Below are positions 1 through 7,626 of a DNA stretch of 64,000 bases, in pieces. Origin of the DNA: Schnuerera sp. xch1 (lineage in GTDB: Bacteria; Bacillota; Clostridia; Tissierellales; Tepidimicrobiaceae); assembly GCF_019931165.1 (NCBI RefSeq), contig NZ_JAIOUP010000001.1, forward strand, positions 388,025-452,024, given 5' to 3'. A program made the translations under genes and the position numbers. The first letter of the stretch is position 1; each line of letters opens with the position of its first letter. The notes under the pieces are model-generated. The model made no database searches, had not been told where the DNA came from, and saw nothing but the letters and a program-made list of their open reading frames with translations.

Positions 1-413
1 TCATACTCCTTTGAATCTAATGCCTTTGGAATTTCTAATACCAGCTTTTTTATAACAGTATCCACATCTTTTTTAAATAATTTCCCCTGCCCAGTTTTTA
101 AACTTATAGCTTTAGGAGAACTTGGTTTCTTAAAATTGTACACATAGCACCAATCTTTAGGTGCATCTTTCTTATCTGCAAATTTCTTGGTTACTAAATG
201 AGAATAGCTATTTCTTCCTGTTCCTGTGAATCCTGAGACATAAATATTGTATCCCTTTCTACTAATGGACAATCCATATTTTAATGCTTCCATTGCTCTA
301 TCCTGTCCTATTAGCTCTCTAGATGTTGATAGATCTTCTGTAGTCTTAGATTCAAATACCTCACAATCACATTTCTTTTTAAGCTTATCTAATGAAACTA
401 AATAATTGTCCAT
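1..413 (-). CDS. Lon-related ATP-dependent protease, N-terminal part (runs off left edge)
   Basis: The first 137 residues of a gene whose C-terminal part lies outside the window. Visible motifs are LIGQDRAMEALKYGL, SRKGYNIYVSGFTGTGR (a Walker-A-like GTGR in place of GKT/S) and DWCYVYNF, followed by KAISLKTGQGKLFKKDVD. This is the conserved start of the Lon-like proteases that carry an N-terminal AAA_32 domain and a C-terminal S16 peptidase. The start ATG at 413 follows a good GGGGGAGGTG ribosome site. The peptidase part and its Ser-Lys dyad cannot be seen, so activity is inferred from the family. The gene is divergent from the small toxin-like ORF at 564. Confidence 0.85.
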   Translation of the reverse strand, partial: MDNYLVSLDKLKKKCDCEVFESKTTEDLSTSRELIGQDRAMEALKYGLSISRKGYNIYVSGFTGTGRNSYSHLVTKKFADKKDAPKDWCYVYNFKKPSSPKAISLKTGQGKLFKKDVDTVIKKLVLEIPKALDSKEY

Positions 414-499
414 ACTTTCACCTCCCCCATTATATATTCTATGTACCCAAATAAAAAGAATATATTATATTTGATTACTATTCTCTATCTATTTCTATA

Positions 500-508
500 T
501 GGTATAAT
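500..508 (+). promoter_or_regulatory. Extended -10 promoter of the 564-689 small ORF
   Basis: TGGTATAAT is a consensus extended -10 element (TGnTATAAT). No good -35 is present at 17 bp, as is usual for extended -10 promoters. The expected start is near 515, which is the first base of the inverted repeat at 516-611. Confidence 0.65.
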
Positions 509-515
509 AATCTAA

Positions 516-611
516 AGTTGTTTCTTTAATAAGCCTTCTCGTTAAAGCGAAGGAGGTGATAATTTGAGGAGCTTGCTGGGAAAAGTAAAACAAAAAATTA
601 AAGAAACAACT
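516..611 (+). promoter_or_regulatory. Long-range inverted repeat closing the toxin-like mRNA leader
   Basis: Positions 516-530 (AGTTGTTTCTTTAAT) and 597-611 (ATTAAAGAAACAACT) are a perfect 15-bp inverted repeat. Inside it, CCTTC (534-538) can pair with GAAGG (549-553), which is part of the ribosome site. The ribosome site and TTG start are therefore enclosed in a nested fold that begins at the predicted 5' end of the RNA. This is known logic of type I toxin mRNAs, where the primary transcript is translationally inert; here it is inferred from sequence only. Confidence 0.6.
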
Positions 612-689
612 ATTAAGTCCATTATTGACATTTTGCATAAAATCTTGTTAATAATAAACTTGATTTTAAACATTTTTAAGAAACAATAA
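564..689 (+). CDS. Small basic hydrophobic peptide, candidate type I toxin
   Basis: A 41-residue ORF from a TTG start behind GGAGGTG. It has a basic N-terminal third (RSLLGKVKQKIKE), a hydrophobic core (SIIDILHKILLIINLILNIF) and a KKQ tail, so it looks membrane-active. It has its own extended -10 promoter, a strongly structured leader and a shared bidirectional terminator. A converging small RNA promoter lies about 85 bp downstream. I do not recognise the peptide family. The architecture resembles clostridial type I toxin loci, which supports a toxin role by inference. The alternative is an unrelated small membrane peptide or leader peptide. Confidence 0.5.
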   Translation: MRSLLGKVKQKIKETTIKSIIDILHKILLIINLILNIFKKQ

Positions 690-691
690 TG

Positions 692-766
692 GCAAAACCC
701 TCAGAACTTGCCTTCTGAGGGTTTTTAATTCGATAACTTGATTCGCTTACTGGTATTTTCTTTTGT
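692..766 (-). ncRNA. Candidate antisense RNA antitoxin
   Basis: A minus-strand promoter is visible: TTTACA (795-800), 16-bp spacer, TATAAT (773-778) inside an extended TGGTATAAT, the same 9-mer as the toxin-side promoter. The RNA would start near 766 and end at the 694-726 hairpin, making a transcript of about 75 nt with no ORF. It overlaps the toxin mRNA over the terminator. A 9-bp inverted repeat (TCTTTTGTA at 760-768, TACAAAAGA at 782-790) flanks the -10. Expression is inferred. Confidence 0.5.
694..726. terminator. Bidirectional intrinsic terminator
   Basis: AAAACCCTCAGAA and TTCTGAGGGTTTT form a perfect 13-bp stem with a 6-nt loop, and T-tracts are available on both strands. It would end the 564-689 mRNA and the converging minus-strand RNA, giving the two transcripts complementary 3' ends. 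Confidence 0.85.
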
Positions 767-802
767 ACTTTTATTATACCATACAAAAGAAATTTGTAAA
801 GC

Positions 803-857
803 ACTATTTTAAGTCCATTATTAATACTATACATAAAATTTTATCATTAATATTATA
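803..857 (+). repeat. Decayed partial copy of the small toxin-like ORF
   Basis: CTATTTTAAGTCCATTATT followed by CATAAAAT and ATTAATATTATA matches 610-660 of the small ORF (CTATTAAGTCCATTATT, CATAAAAT, TTAATAATAAA) with small indels. It has no open frame or ribosome site. It is best read as a tandem duplication in which one copy decayed. Confidence 0.45.
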
Positions 858-930
858 CCCAATTAACAACAAAAAAATAATTTTAAATTGATTAATTTAA
901 ATAATTTTATAAAGTAAAAACTCCTCTTAT

Positions 931-1929
931 CTAAAACTCAATAATGCTTCCTATCCCTTTTTCTATTGCACTCTCATATATACGTTGCGCAGTTACTAAA
1001 TCTAAAACAGCGCTTCCGGTAGTTTTAAATATAGTAATTTCATCGTCATTAGCACGTCCAGGTGCCTTGCCTGCAATAACCTCTCCTAGCTCTCCAGTTA
1101 TCTTGTCTCCACTGTAAATTCCTTTATTTATAGGTATAATTAAGTCCCCAGATTCATTTAAAACACCATCGCGGGTGTCTACATAAACTTTATCTGCATG
1201 CGTTATGATATATTCATCAAGTTCATGCATTTCCGGAGTATACGATCCGACGCCGTTTATATGACATCCTCTTTTTACTAGTCTACCATCGAAAGCAGGA
1301 GTTTTAGTAGTTGTAACGCTGGTAATAATATCTGCATCCTCAATAGCTTCAGCAGACGATTTAGCGGTAATAATCTTTACATCAAACTTCTCTCCAAATG
1401 CTTCTGTCATACGTGATGCAAAGTTTTCAGCTCGTTCCATGTTTATATCGAAAACTTTTACTATCTCTATTGGACGGACAGTAAGGATTGCTTCAAGCTG
1501 AGTCTTAGCTTGTCCTCCTGTACCAAACAATGCAAACACCTTACTATCTTTACGAGCAAGAAGATCCATAGCAGCTCCGGATACTGCCCCAGTACGAATT
1601 TGTGTCAAGCAAGTACCATCCATTAAACTGCAAACTTCGCCTGTCTCACTATTCTTCAAAACCATGGTTGCCGGTACACCAACCAAGCCCTTTTCAATAT
1701 TTTTAGGATAAACAGAGATAATTTTTACACCTAATGCATTAGCATTAGCAACATAACCAGGCATATAGAGACTCTGCCCTTCATGCTTTGGTACATCAAT
1801 ATTTACACGTAATGGTATTACACTTTTCCCCAATGAGTACAGTTCTAATGCATCCTTATCTGCTTGAATAGCTTCCTCCATAGAAAATACTCTTTTCATA
1901 TCATTCTGATTTAAAACAACAATTTTCAT
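931..1929 (-). CDS. Ornithine cyclodeaminase / mu-crystallin family protein
   Basis: 332 residues, typical for the family, with an NAD(P)-binding ALFGTGGQAKTQLEAI segment near residue 140 and conserved GVKIISVYP, GVPATMVLKNSETGE and CLTQIRTGA stretches that form the substrate pocket. Members deaminate ornithine to proline or reduce cyclic imino acids such as pyrroline-2-carboxylate or piperideine-2-carboxylate. The sequence alone does not choose among these. The ATG at 1929 matches the usual family N-terminus (MKIVVLNQNDM); an upstream in-frame start at 1974 would add 15 unconserved residues. The AAGGAG site lies about 12 nt from the ATG, a little far. It is monocistronic and divergent from the aldehyde dehydrogenase. 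Confidence 0.85.
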   Translation of the reverse strand: MKIVVLNQNDMKRVFSMEEAIQADKDALELYSLGKSVIPLRVNIDVPKHEGQSLYMPGYVANANALGVKIISVYPKNIEKGLVGVPATMVLKNSETGEVCSLMDGTCLTQIRTGAVSGAAMDLLARKDSKVFALFGTGGQAKTQLEAILTVRPIEIVKVFDINMERAENFASRMTEAFGEKFDVKIITAKSSAEAIEDADIITSVTTTKTPAFDGRLVKRGCHINGVGSYTPEMHELDEYIITHADKVYVDTRDGVLNESGDLIIPINKGIYSGDKITGELGEVIAGKAPGRANDDEITIFKTTGSAVLDLVTAQRIYESAIEKGIGSIIEF

Positions 1930-2155
1930 TGTGATAATTCCACTCCTTTTCTCATTAAATTTTCCCACGCTCATGAGTACGGAAACAGCACTATAAAATC
2001 AAACCTTCAGTTATTATTATAGTCCCGAATAAAGTCTTTATCAATAACTTAACAAAAGGTCCTTGTTATTATCTTTTGATTATGTCAAAATAAGTATATG
2101 AAAATAGAAGAGCCTTTTACCGCATTACTTTTACATTTCTTCATTATAAATAATC

Positions 2156-2211
2156 TTTACTGTATGGCCTTCAATTTTATATAATATATAAAACAGTACC
2201 TATATTGGTAC
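2156..2211 (+). promoter_or_regulatory. Promoter and dyad operator of the aldehyde dehydrogenase gene
   Basis: TTTACT (2156-2161), an 18-bp spacer and TATAAT (2180-2185) form a sigma-A-type promoter. Downstream, GTACC-TATATT-GGTAC (2196-2211) is a perfect interrupted palindrome lying between the expected transcription start and the AAGGAGG site. It is well placed for a repressor. The regulator is not in the window. Confidence 0.55.
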
Positions 2212-2230
2212 AAGGAGGATATGAATTTCA

Positions 2231-3628
2231 ATGATTAATGTGGAATTAAAACCAGAAGATGTGAAAAATATTCTTGAAGAACATAACAATTTCTTCAATA
2301 CTAACCAAACAAAAAGCATAGATTTTCGATTGGAACAATTAAGTAAATTGAAAGAAAATATTATAAAATATGAATCAAAAATAATAAAAGCGCTTCAGGA
2401 AGACTTAGGAAAACATCCTTTTGAATCCTACACTACAGAAATCGGATTCACATTAAACAGTATCTCTTACACTATGAAAAATTTAAAAAAATGGGCAAAA
2501 CCTAAAAAAGTAAAAACACCATTAACTTTATTTCCATCAAAAAGTCGTATTGTACATGAACCTTATGGTACAGCATTAGTAATTGCTCCATTTAATTATC
2601 CCTTTCAGCTGGTAATAGAACCTCTTATAGGCGCTATTGCAGCAGGAAACTGTGTTGTTCTCAAAACCTCAGAAATGGTTCCAAATATATCAAATATAAC
2701 TGTAGAAATGATTGAAAATACTTTTCATAAATCCTATGTAAGAGCTTTACATGGGGGAGTGGAGACAAGTACCTCTTTAATTAACTCAGCCTTTGATTAT
2801 ATATTCTTCACTGGGAGTGTTTCAGTAGGAAAAATTGTAATGGAAGCAGCTTCTAAAAACCTTGTACCTATTACTCTTGAACTTGGAGGTAAAAGCCCTG
2901 TTATTGTGGACAAAAACACCAATATAAAAATAGCTGCTAGAAGGATTATATGGGGCAAAACCGTAAATGCAGGACAAACCTGTGTTGCTCCTGATTATGT
3001 AATAGTACATAAAGATATTAAAGAAAAACTCATCGTTGAAATGAAAAAATCCCTTATAGCCTTTTATGGAACAGACATTGAAAAAAATAAGGATTTTGGC
3101 CGTATAGTAAATATTAAACAGTTTAATCATTTAAAGAATATACTGGAAAAGGATAAAAATCAAATTATATATGGAGGAAAAACCAATGCTGATACCCTTT
3201 TTGTTGAACCTACCTTAATAGAAGCTAACTGGGACTCAGCATCAATGAGAGATGAACTATTTGGACCTTTGCTTCCTATTTTGACCTATGGGAATTTAGA
3301 TCAAGTCATTAAATCCATTAAAAAACTTCCTATGCCATTGGCCTTATATATATTTACATCTGAAAAGGAAATTGAAGAAAAGATACTCAGCCAAATACCT
3401 TCGGGTGGTGTAAGTATCAATAATACTATAATGCATCTAGCAAATCCTGAACTACCCTTTGGTGGAGTAGGTACCTCTGGAATAGGTGCCTATCATGGAT
3501 ATTATAGCTTTGCTACTTTTTCACATAAAAAAAGCCTTCTTAAAACCACCACTAAAATAAATATACCCATGCTCTTCCCACCTTTTACAAAAAAGAAATT
3601 AAAGTTGATCCGTCGCTTTTTAAAGTGA
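2231..3628 (+). CDS. NAD(P)-dependent aldehyde dehydrogenase, class-3 type
   Basis: 465 residues that oxidise aldehydes to carboxylates. Family landmarks in order are VIAPFNYPF (118-126), GAIAAGNCVVLKTSE (134-148), FTGSVSVGK (193-201), LELGGKSP with the general-base Glu217, and NAGQTCVAP with catalytic Cys251. The C-terminal tail (about residue 440 on) is hydrophobic then basic, ending KKKLKLIRRFLK, as in membrane-associated fatty-aldehyde dehydrogenases. It is a single gene behind its own promoter and dyad. A physiological role in detoxifying lipid or amino-acid-derived aldehydes is inferred. Confidence 0.9.
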   Translation: MINVELKPEDVKNILEEHNNFFNTNQTKSIDFRLEQLSKLKENIIKYESKIIKALQEDLGKHPFESYTTEIGFTLNSISYTMKNLKKWAKPKKVKTPLTLFPSKSRIVHEPYGTALVIAPFNYPFQLVIEPLIGAIAAGNCVVLKTSEMVPNISNITVEMIENTFHKSYVRALHGGVETSTSLINSAFDYIFFTGSVSVGKIVMEAASKNLVPITLELGGKSPVIVDKNTNIKIAARRIIWGKTVNAGQTCVAPDYVIVHKDIKEKLIVEMKKSLIAFYGTDIEKNKDFGRIVNIKQFNHLKNILEKDKNQIIYGGKTNADTLFVEPTLIEANWDSASMRDELFGPLLPILTYGNLDQVIKSIKKLPMPLALYIFTSEKEIEEKILSQIPSGGVSINNTIMHLANPELPFGGVGTSGIGAYHGYYSFATFSHKKSLLKTTTKINIPMLFPPFTKKKLKLIRRFLK

Positions 3629-3640
3629 GGGATCAACCTT
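3604..3640 (+). terminator. Possible terminator overlapping the aldehyde dehydrogenase stop
   Basis: GTTGATCC (3604-3611) pairs with GGATCAAC (3630-3637) around the stop codon. The following T-tract is poor, so termination is uncertain. Confidence 0.4.
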
Positions 3641-3745
3641 CATCAAATAAAATCCTTTCCAACTGACATTATTTTGGCAATGCCTTTTATCACATTATAC
3701 TATTATTGTTACTTTCCTGTACTAATGCCTATTCTAAGCTTTGAA

Positions 3746-3771
3746 AAAGCATATTATTAATAATATGCTTT
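3746..3771 (-). terminator. Terminator of the dodecin gene
   Basis: AAAGCATATTATT-AATAATATGCTTT is a perfect hairpin just past the dodecin stop, followed by a T-run on the minus strand. Confidence 0.7.
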
Positions 3772-3772
3772 G

Positions 3773-3973
3773 CTACTTAACGACAAATGAAATCTTGACA
3801 TTTAACCTATAATTAACTATTTTATTGTTCTCAACAACAGCCTGCATATTGCTTACATAGACACTTTGAATATTGTCTATTGTCTTTGATGCTTCTGTAA
3901 CTGCTTCTTGAGCTGCAGCTTCCCAACCATTGACTGATTCTGAAAGAAGTTCTATAACTTTAACGACTGCCAT
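3773..3973 (-). CDS. Dodecin-family flavin-binding protein
   Basis: 66 residues, the normal dodecin length. The pattern VKVIELLSES-x-GWEAAAQEAV-x-EASKTI followed by beta strands with SVYVSNMQAVVENN and YRLNVKISFVV is characteristic. Dodecins form dodecameric cages that store riboflavin or FMN, and the Trp in GWEAA stacks on the flavin. The start ATG follows GGAGGGATAGG. It is monocistronic with its own terminator. The number of flavoenzymes elsewhere in the window makes flavin storage plausible, but no direct link is implied. Confidence 0.9.
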   Translation of the reverse strand: MAVVKVIELLSESVNGWEAAAQEAVTEASKTIDNIQSVYVSNMQAVVENNKIVNYRLNVKISFVVK

Positions 3974-4179
3974 CCTATCCCTCCAATCCTATATTGATAT
4001 TAAATTTATTATATTTTCATCATTATTATATCCAAACTCAATCTATATATTATTGTAAAAGCACCTATCATCTAGATAAGTGCTTAAATCATATATCAAC
4101 TATATTCCATCATATTATACATCTCTATTTAAGACATTGTATAGTGAACTAATAGGTAAGTATCTGGTATAGATATTTG

Positions 4180-4208
4180 TTGACTTTAAATGTGATAATC
4201 ATTAAAAT
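4180..4208 (+). promoter_or_regulatory. Promoter of the MATE transporter gene
   Basis: TTGACT (4180-4185), a 17-bp spacer and TAAAAT (4203-4208) give a near-consensus sigma-A promoter about 30 bp before the TTG start. A hairpin at 4059-4085 (AAGCAC...GTGCTT with TATC/GATA) lies upstream; its role is unknown. Confidence 0.65.
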
Positions 4209-4240
4209 ACAATATGTAGTTATGGATTGGAGATGAGATT

Positions 4241-5605
4241 TTGAGGGACAAAAATGATTTTTCTAAGGGAAGTGTCATAAACAACATAATGAGTATGGCT
4301 ATACCAATGATTTCAGCTCAAATAGTTAATGTTCTTTACAATATTGTAGATCGATTATATATTTCACAAATGCCTGGAGATTCATTCTCCGCATTAACTG
4401 GAGTAGGAATTTGTCTACCAGTTATCTCTATAGTTATGGCTTTTGCCAATCTATACGGAATGGGTGGTGCCCCTTTATGTTCCATAGAGAGAGGTCGAGG
4501 AAATTACGATGAAGCAGAGAAAATAATGGGAAATTCTTTTATAATGCTCATATCTACTGGAATTATACTAACTATTTTAGGATTAATATTTAAAAAACCT
4601 ATGCTATATTTATTTGGCGCCAGTGATATAACTTACAAATACGCTAGCCAGTATATAACCATATACTTAATTGGAAATATATTCGTAATGCTTAGTTTGG
4701 GTATGAACCATTTTATAAATTCCCAAGGTTTCGGACGTGTTGGAATGATAACAGTAATATTAGGTGCTATAGCCAACATAATTCTTGATCCTATATTTAT
4801 ATTCCTATTTGACATGGGAATTAGAGGTGCAGCCATAGCAACAATTATATCCCAATTTTTATCAGCAACATGGGTACTTAAATTTTTAACAGGAGAAAAT
4901 GCTATATTCCGATTAAATAAAGAAAGCTTTATATTAAAATGGAATAGAGTTAAAAACATATTGGAATTGGGTACTTCAGGATTTGTAATGCAGTTTACAA
5001 ACTCTCTAGTTCAGATTATATTAAATACTACCCTCCAACAATTTGGAGGAGATCTATATGTGGGAATTATGACTGTTATTAGTTCAATTAGAGAATTTGT
5101 TATGATGCCAATTTCAGGATTAACCCGTGGTTCACAACCAGTTATGGGTTTTAACTATGGAGCAGGTGAATACAGTAGAGTAAAGAAAAGCATCAAATTT
5201 ATCACTTTATGTTCCCTTACAATAAACACTTTAATGTGGTTAGTGATTCAAAGCTTCCCTGGATTCTTCATAAGCATCTTTAATAATGACCCAGAGGTAA
5301 TAAAAGCAGGAATACCTATGATAAGAATATTCTATTCAGGGTTTTTTATAATGAGTTTACAACACTCAGGCCAAGCTATCTTTGTAGCACTAGGAAAATC
5401 AAAGTTTGCCATATTCTTTTCTATATTAAGAAAAGTAATTCTTGTAATTCCCTTAGCTTTGATACTTCCTAGAATTTTATCTTTTGGGTATATAGGAGTA
5501 TTTTTATCTGAACCGCTATCTGAATTTATAGGTGGTGTTGCCTGTTTTACTACCATGATACTTACAATAGGTAAAGAATTAAAAGAGGAAAAAGTTAAGG
5601 GCTAA
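4241..5605 (+). CDS. MATE family efflux transporter
   Basis: 454 residues with about 12 predicted membrane segments in two similar halves. It opens with the MATE signature (NIMSMAIPMISAQIVNVLYNIV) and repeats it near residue 240 (ILELGTSGFVMQFTNSLVQ). RGSQPVMGFNYGAG in the second half is a conserved loop. It would export drugs or metabolites in exchange for Na+ or H+ at the cytoplasmic membrane; the substrate is unknown. The start is TTG behind GGAGATGAG. It is a single gene with its own promoter and a strong bidirectional terminator. Confidence 0.9.
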   Translation: MRDKNDFSKGSVINNIMSMAIPMISAQIVNVLYNIVDRLYISQMPGDSFSALTGVGICLPVISIVMAFANLYGMGGAPLCSIERGRGNYDEAEKIMGNSFIMLISTGIILTILGLIFKKPMLYLFGASDITYKYASQYITIYLIGNIFVMLSLGMNHFINSQGFGRVGMITVILGAIANIILDPIFIFLFDMGIRGAAIATIISQFLSATWVLKFLTGENAIFRLNKESFILKWNRVKNILELGTSGFVMQFTNSLVQIILNTTLQQFGGDLYVGIMTVISSIREFVMMPISGLTRGSQPVMGFNYGAGEYSRVKKSIKFITLCSLTINTLMWLVIQSFPGFFISIFNNDPEVIKAGIPMIRIFYSGFFIMSLQHSGQAIFVALGKSKFAIFFSILRKVILVIPLALILPRILSFGYIGVFLSEPLSEFIGGVACFTTMILTIGKELKEEKVKG

Positions 5606-5641
5606 CAAAGACAGCCAGATTACTAGAAAGATACGCTAATA

Positions 5642-5686
5642 AATAATAAACTAGCTGTATCTCTTGATACAACTAGTTTATTATTT
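5642..5686. terminator. Bidirectional terminator between convergent genes
   Basis: AATAATAAACTAG-c-TGTATC / GATACA-a-CTAGTTTATTATT forms a stem of nearly 20 bp with a TCTT loop, lying between the MATE gene (plus) and the Spo0E-like gene (minus). Confidence 0.85.
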
Positions 5687-5711
5687 ATCTTGACATAGGT
5701 AATAATATAAT

Positions 5712-5945
5712 CTATTTAATCTCTATTGGGTTATTAGTATATTTTGATTGCATTTTTAAATATTTTGTTATAACTTCATCTAACTCTTGGCTTGTTTTCA
5801 ACATTTTTTCTTTACTATTATCTGAAATGTTTTGGTGTAATCGACGTCTAACTTTTTCTATGCTTTTTCTTAAGTCGCTTAAATCATCTGTTTCTATCTG
5901 ATTTTGATTCTTTTGTTCTTCCTTATTTACACTTTTATCTTCCAT
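5712..5945 (-). CDS. Spo0E-like aspartyl-phosphate phosphatase
   Basis: 77 residues. The core from about residue 25 (LRKSIEKVRRRLHQNI ... KTSQELDEVITKYLK) matches the two-helix Spo0E family, including the signature SQELD. In sporulating Firmicutes these proteins dephosphorylate Spo0A-P and delay sporulation. The first 24 residues are charged, Q/N-rich and probably disordered. The start ATG follows AGGGAGATG. It is monocistronic and convergent with the MATE gene. The family assignment rests on the short motif but is distinctive. Confidence 0.8.
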   Translation of the reverse strand: MEDKSVNKEEQKNQNQIETDDLSDLRKSIEKVRRRLHQNISDNSKEKMLKTSQELDEVITKYLKMQSKYTNNPIEIK

Positions 5946-6202
5946 TGTTCATCTCCCTTGTTTTTATAAATCAAAACAACAAAAATATTATACCACTTAT
6001 TTTGGTCTTTGCAAGTACTTATCCATTAATTGGATATTTCATAAATTTATGATTTTGATTTTCTACAAAAGAATGGATATGTTATAGAGATGAACAAAAG
6101 AATAGAATACTCATATAATAATAAAGGAAATGTTAAAAAAACGTTATAATGAAAATACGAAATTTAGTTTTACTTGTATTCTTTAAATGATATAATATAT
6201 AA

Positions 6203-6290
6203 GGCAATCGGAATCGCAAAAATGCGATTCCACCAAGGCAATTAATCTAAATAATCACCCTGCTGGCTCACAGGGTGACTATTTTTTTCC
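6203..6290 (+). ncRNA. Candidate antisense RNA antitoxin to the Hol_Tox-like toxin
   Basis: A TATAAT at 6191-6196, with a weak TTTACT upstream, would start an RNA near 6203. The RNA has a perfect stem GGAATCGCA/TGCGATTCC (about 6210-6231) and ends at CACCCTG...CAGGGTG (6256-6277) followed by a T7 run. It contains no ORF and is antisense to the last codons and 3' end of the minus-strand toxin gene. This is the RatA/TxpA-like layout. Confidence 0.6.
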
Positions 6291-6389
6291 TTTTTTGCTA
6301 TCATCAATTAGATAGACAATAAAGGAGATTAGCGATACTACGAACATAGAAAACATTATCATTAAAGATAAAGATTCGTATGTATTCAT
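6279..6389 (-). CDS. Holin-like toxin of a type I toxin-antitoxin system (Hol_Tox/TxpA-like)
   Basis: 36 residues: NTYESLSLMIMFSMF, then VVSLISFIVYLID, then DSKKGKK. The N-terminal TYESLSLM motif, one membrane helix and a Lys-rich tail fit the small putative holin-like toxins related to TxpA, which insert in the inner membrane and depolarise it when over-expressed. The ATG follows a strong GGAGGT site that is itself sequestered. Its promoter, leader structure and a convergent small RNA are all visible. Known relatives are type I toxins controlled by a 3'-overlapping antisense RNA. Confidence 0.75.
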   Translation of the reverse strand: MNTYESLSLMIMFSMFVVSLISFIVYLIDDSKKGKK

Positions 6390-6398
6390 ATCGCAACC

Positions 6399-6424
6399 AC
6401 CTCCTTTCTTTAATGAAACGAGGT
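6399..6424 (-). promoter_or_regulatory. Anti-Shine-Dalgarno hairpin in the toxin leader
   Basis: On the minus strand ACCTCGTTTC pairs with GAAAGGAGGT (one G/G mismatch) around a short ATTA-containing loop. This buries the complete ribosome site of the 36-residue toxin. The hairpin is flanked by direct GGTTGC repeats. Such leaders keep primary type I toxin transcripts untranslated. Confidence 0.65.
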
Positions 6425-6484
6425 GCAACCACACCCTGCTTATTCCGATCACCTTATTTTCAATTTTCTTTACTTATTTACTTG

Positions 6485-6513
6485 ATTTTAACATTTATAA
6501 ATCTATATTTCAA
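6485..6513 (-). promoter_or_regulatory. Promoter of the holin-like toxin gene
   Basis: On the minus strand TTGAAA (6508-6513), 17 bp and TAAAAT (6485-6490) form a good sigma-A promoter. The transcript would start near 6478, giving a structured leader of about 90 nt. Confidence 0.6.
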
Positions 6514-6596
6514 TTACAATTCTGTTACATTATTACATTTGTGGTAATTTAGTTAATAATACCTATTGATAGTAAACAGGTAAATTTTGATAAATA

Positions 6597-6634
6597 AAAA
6601 AACCCAAGTAAAATCATTTTTTAACTTAGGTTTT
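6597..6634 (-). terminator. Terminator downstream of the TDT transporter gene
   Basis: On the minus strand AAAACCTAAGT pairs with ACTTGGGTTTT (one mismatch), followed by a T-run of seven. It ends the two-gene operon 8091-6679. Confidence 0.8.
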
Positions 6635-6678
6635 CTAAAATGAAAATTGCACTATATTATATTTAGTTTAATAATGGC

Positions 6679-7608
6679 TCAGATGTGTAAAAGTACTTTT
6701 CGTCCATTTCCCTGCACGTATCTTACCAATACATATAATACAATCACTATCGCTAATATTTCTTCAAACTTTACAACATAATTTAAAAATAGAATAGAAA
6801 TTCCTGAACTAGTCAAAAATCCATTAGCTAATTTAATAGATATTGCACTAATAACCAAAGGAAATGTAAAGGCTGCATAGCTAGGATAAAACTTTAGTTT
6901 CAATAACTTTGTTAATTGTACCAATGTCAATAAGTATGTGAACTGCGAGACAACTAATAGTATTGTAAATAATATCATATTTTTCTCTTGGAATGAACTC
7001 AAATATCCAGCTAAACAGAGACTAGCAGGTGCAGCGAAGATTATAAGGGTAGGCAAAGCTGGTTCTGGTATTTCTTTAACTATTAAAACTCTTTTGATAA
7101 CAATTGGTATCAATATAGTATATGTTATTAGTCCGAACCAAAATAAACCCTTCCCAATATTCTCTAACTGAAATGTAGGTGCTGTTACACTTCCTACAAC
7201 TATCCCAACATAAACAATAAACCAACTAGGGAATACTTTTTTTATATTAAAATTAAATACATATTTTATTGTAAAAATAATTGCTAATATAACATGTAAT
7301 ACTAGCCCAATAACCCATACTCCACAGGCTATACTGGAACTAAATTGAACAATATATGTGGATATTAGCATGATTCCCATGGATAAGGTTGGGAAAGTAC
7401 TAGCTACAACTGGATTTTCTAGTTCTTCAGCTACTACCTCTGGATGCTTTGTAATTTTCAGTATTATTAAAACTAAAAGAGTTGCTGATAATATACCAAA
7501 AATATTTCTATAAATATTTCCATAAGATAAAACAAGATTTCCTAAAGATGCTAAAGCCAGCATTAACCCTGTAATAGGAATTGGTAATCTTTTTATTGTC
7601 TTTCCCAT
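6679..7608 (-). CDS. TDT family transporter (TehA/SLAC1-like)
   Basis: 309 residues and about ten hydrophobic segments. The N-terminal PIPITGLMLALASLGNLVL and the later TFPTLSMGIMLISTYI are typical of the tellurite-resistance/dicarboxylate transporter family (voltage-dependent anion channel fold). Members move C4-dicarboxylates, sulfite or other anions, and the substrate here is not determined. The ATG follows GGAATGGAGTG. It lies 18 bp downstream of the C_GCAxxG_C_C gene and shares its transcript, so an anion or sulfur-linked role is possible. Confidence 0.8.
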   Translation of the reverse strand: MGKTIKRLPIPITGLMLALASLGNLVLSYGNIYRNIFGILSATLLVLIILKITKHPEVVAEELENPVVASTFPTLSMGIMLISTYIVQFSSSIACGVWVIGLVLHVILAIIFTIKYVFNFNIKKVFPSWFIVYVGIVVGSVTAPTFQLENIGKGLFWFGLITYTILIPIVIKRVLIVKEIPEPALPTLIIFAAPASLCLAGYLSSFQEKNMILFTILLVVSQFTYLLTLVQLTKLLKLKFYPSYAAFTFPLVISAISIKLANGFLTSSGISILFLNYVVKFEEILAIVIVLYVLVRYVQGNGRKVLLHI

Positions 7609-7626
7609 TAAATCACTCCATTCCTT

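Noticed and set aside
2822..3130. Minus-strand ORF inside the aldehyde dehydrogenase gene
   Set aside because: Low-complexity shadow without ribosome site.
4059..4085. Terminator or riboswitch upstream of the MATE gene
   Set aside because: The hairpin lies upstream of the MATE promoter and has only a short T-run on the minus strand with no gene ending there.
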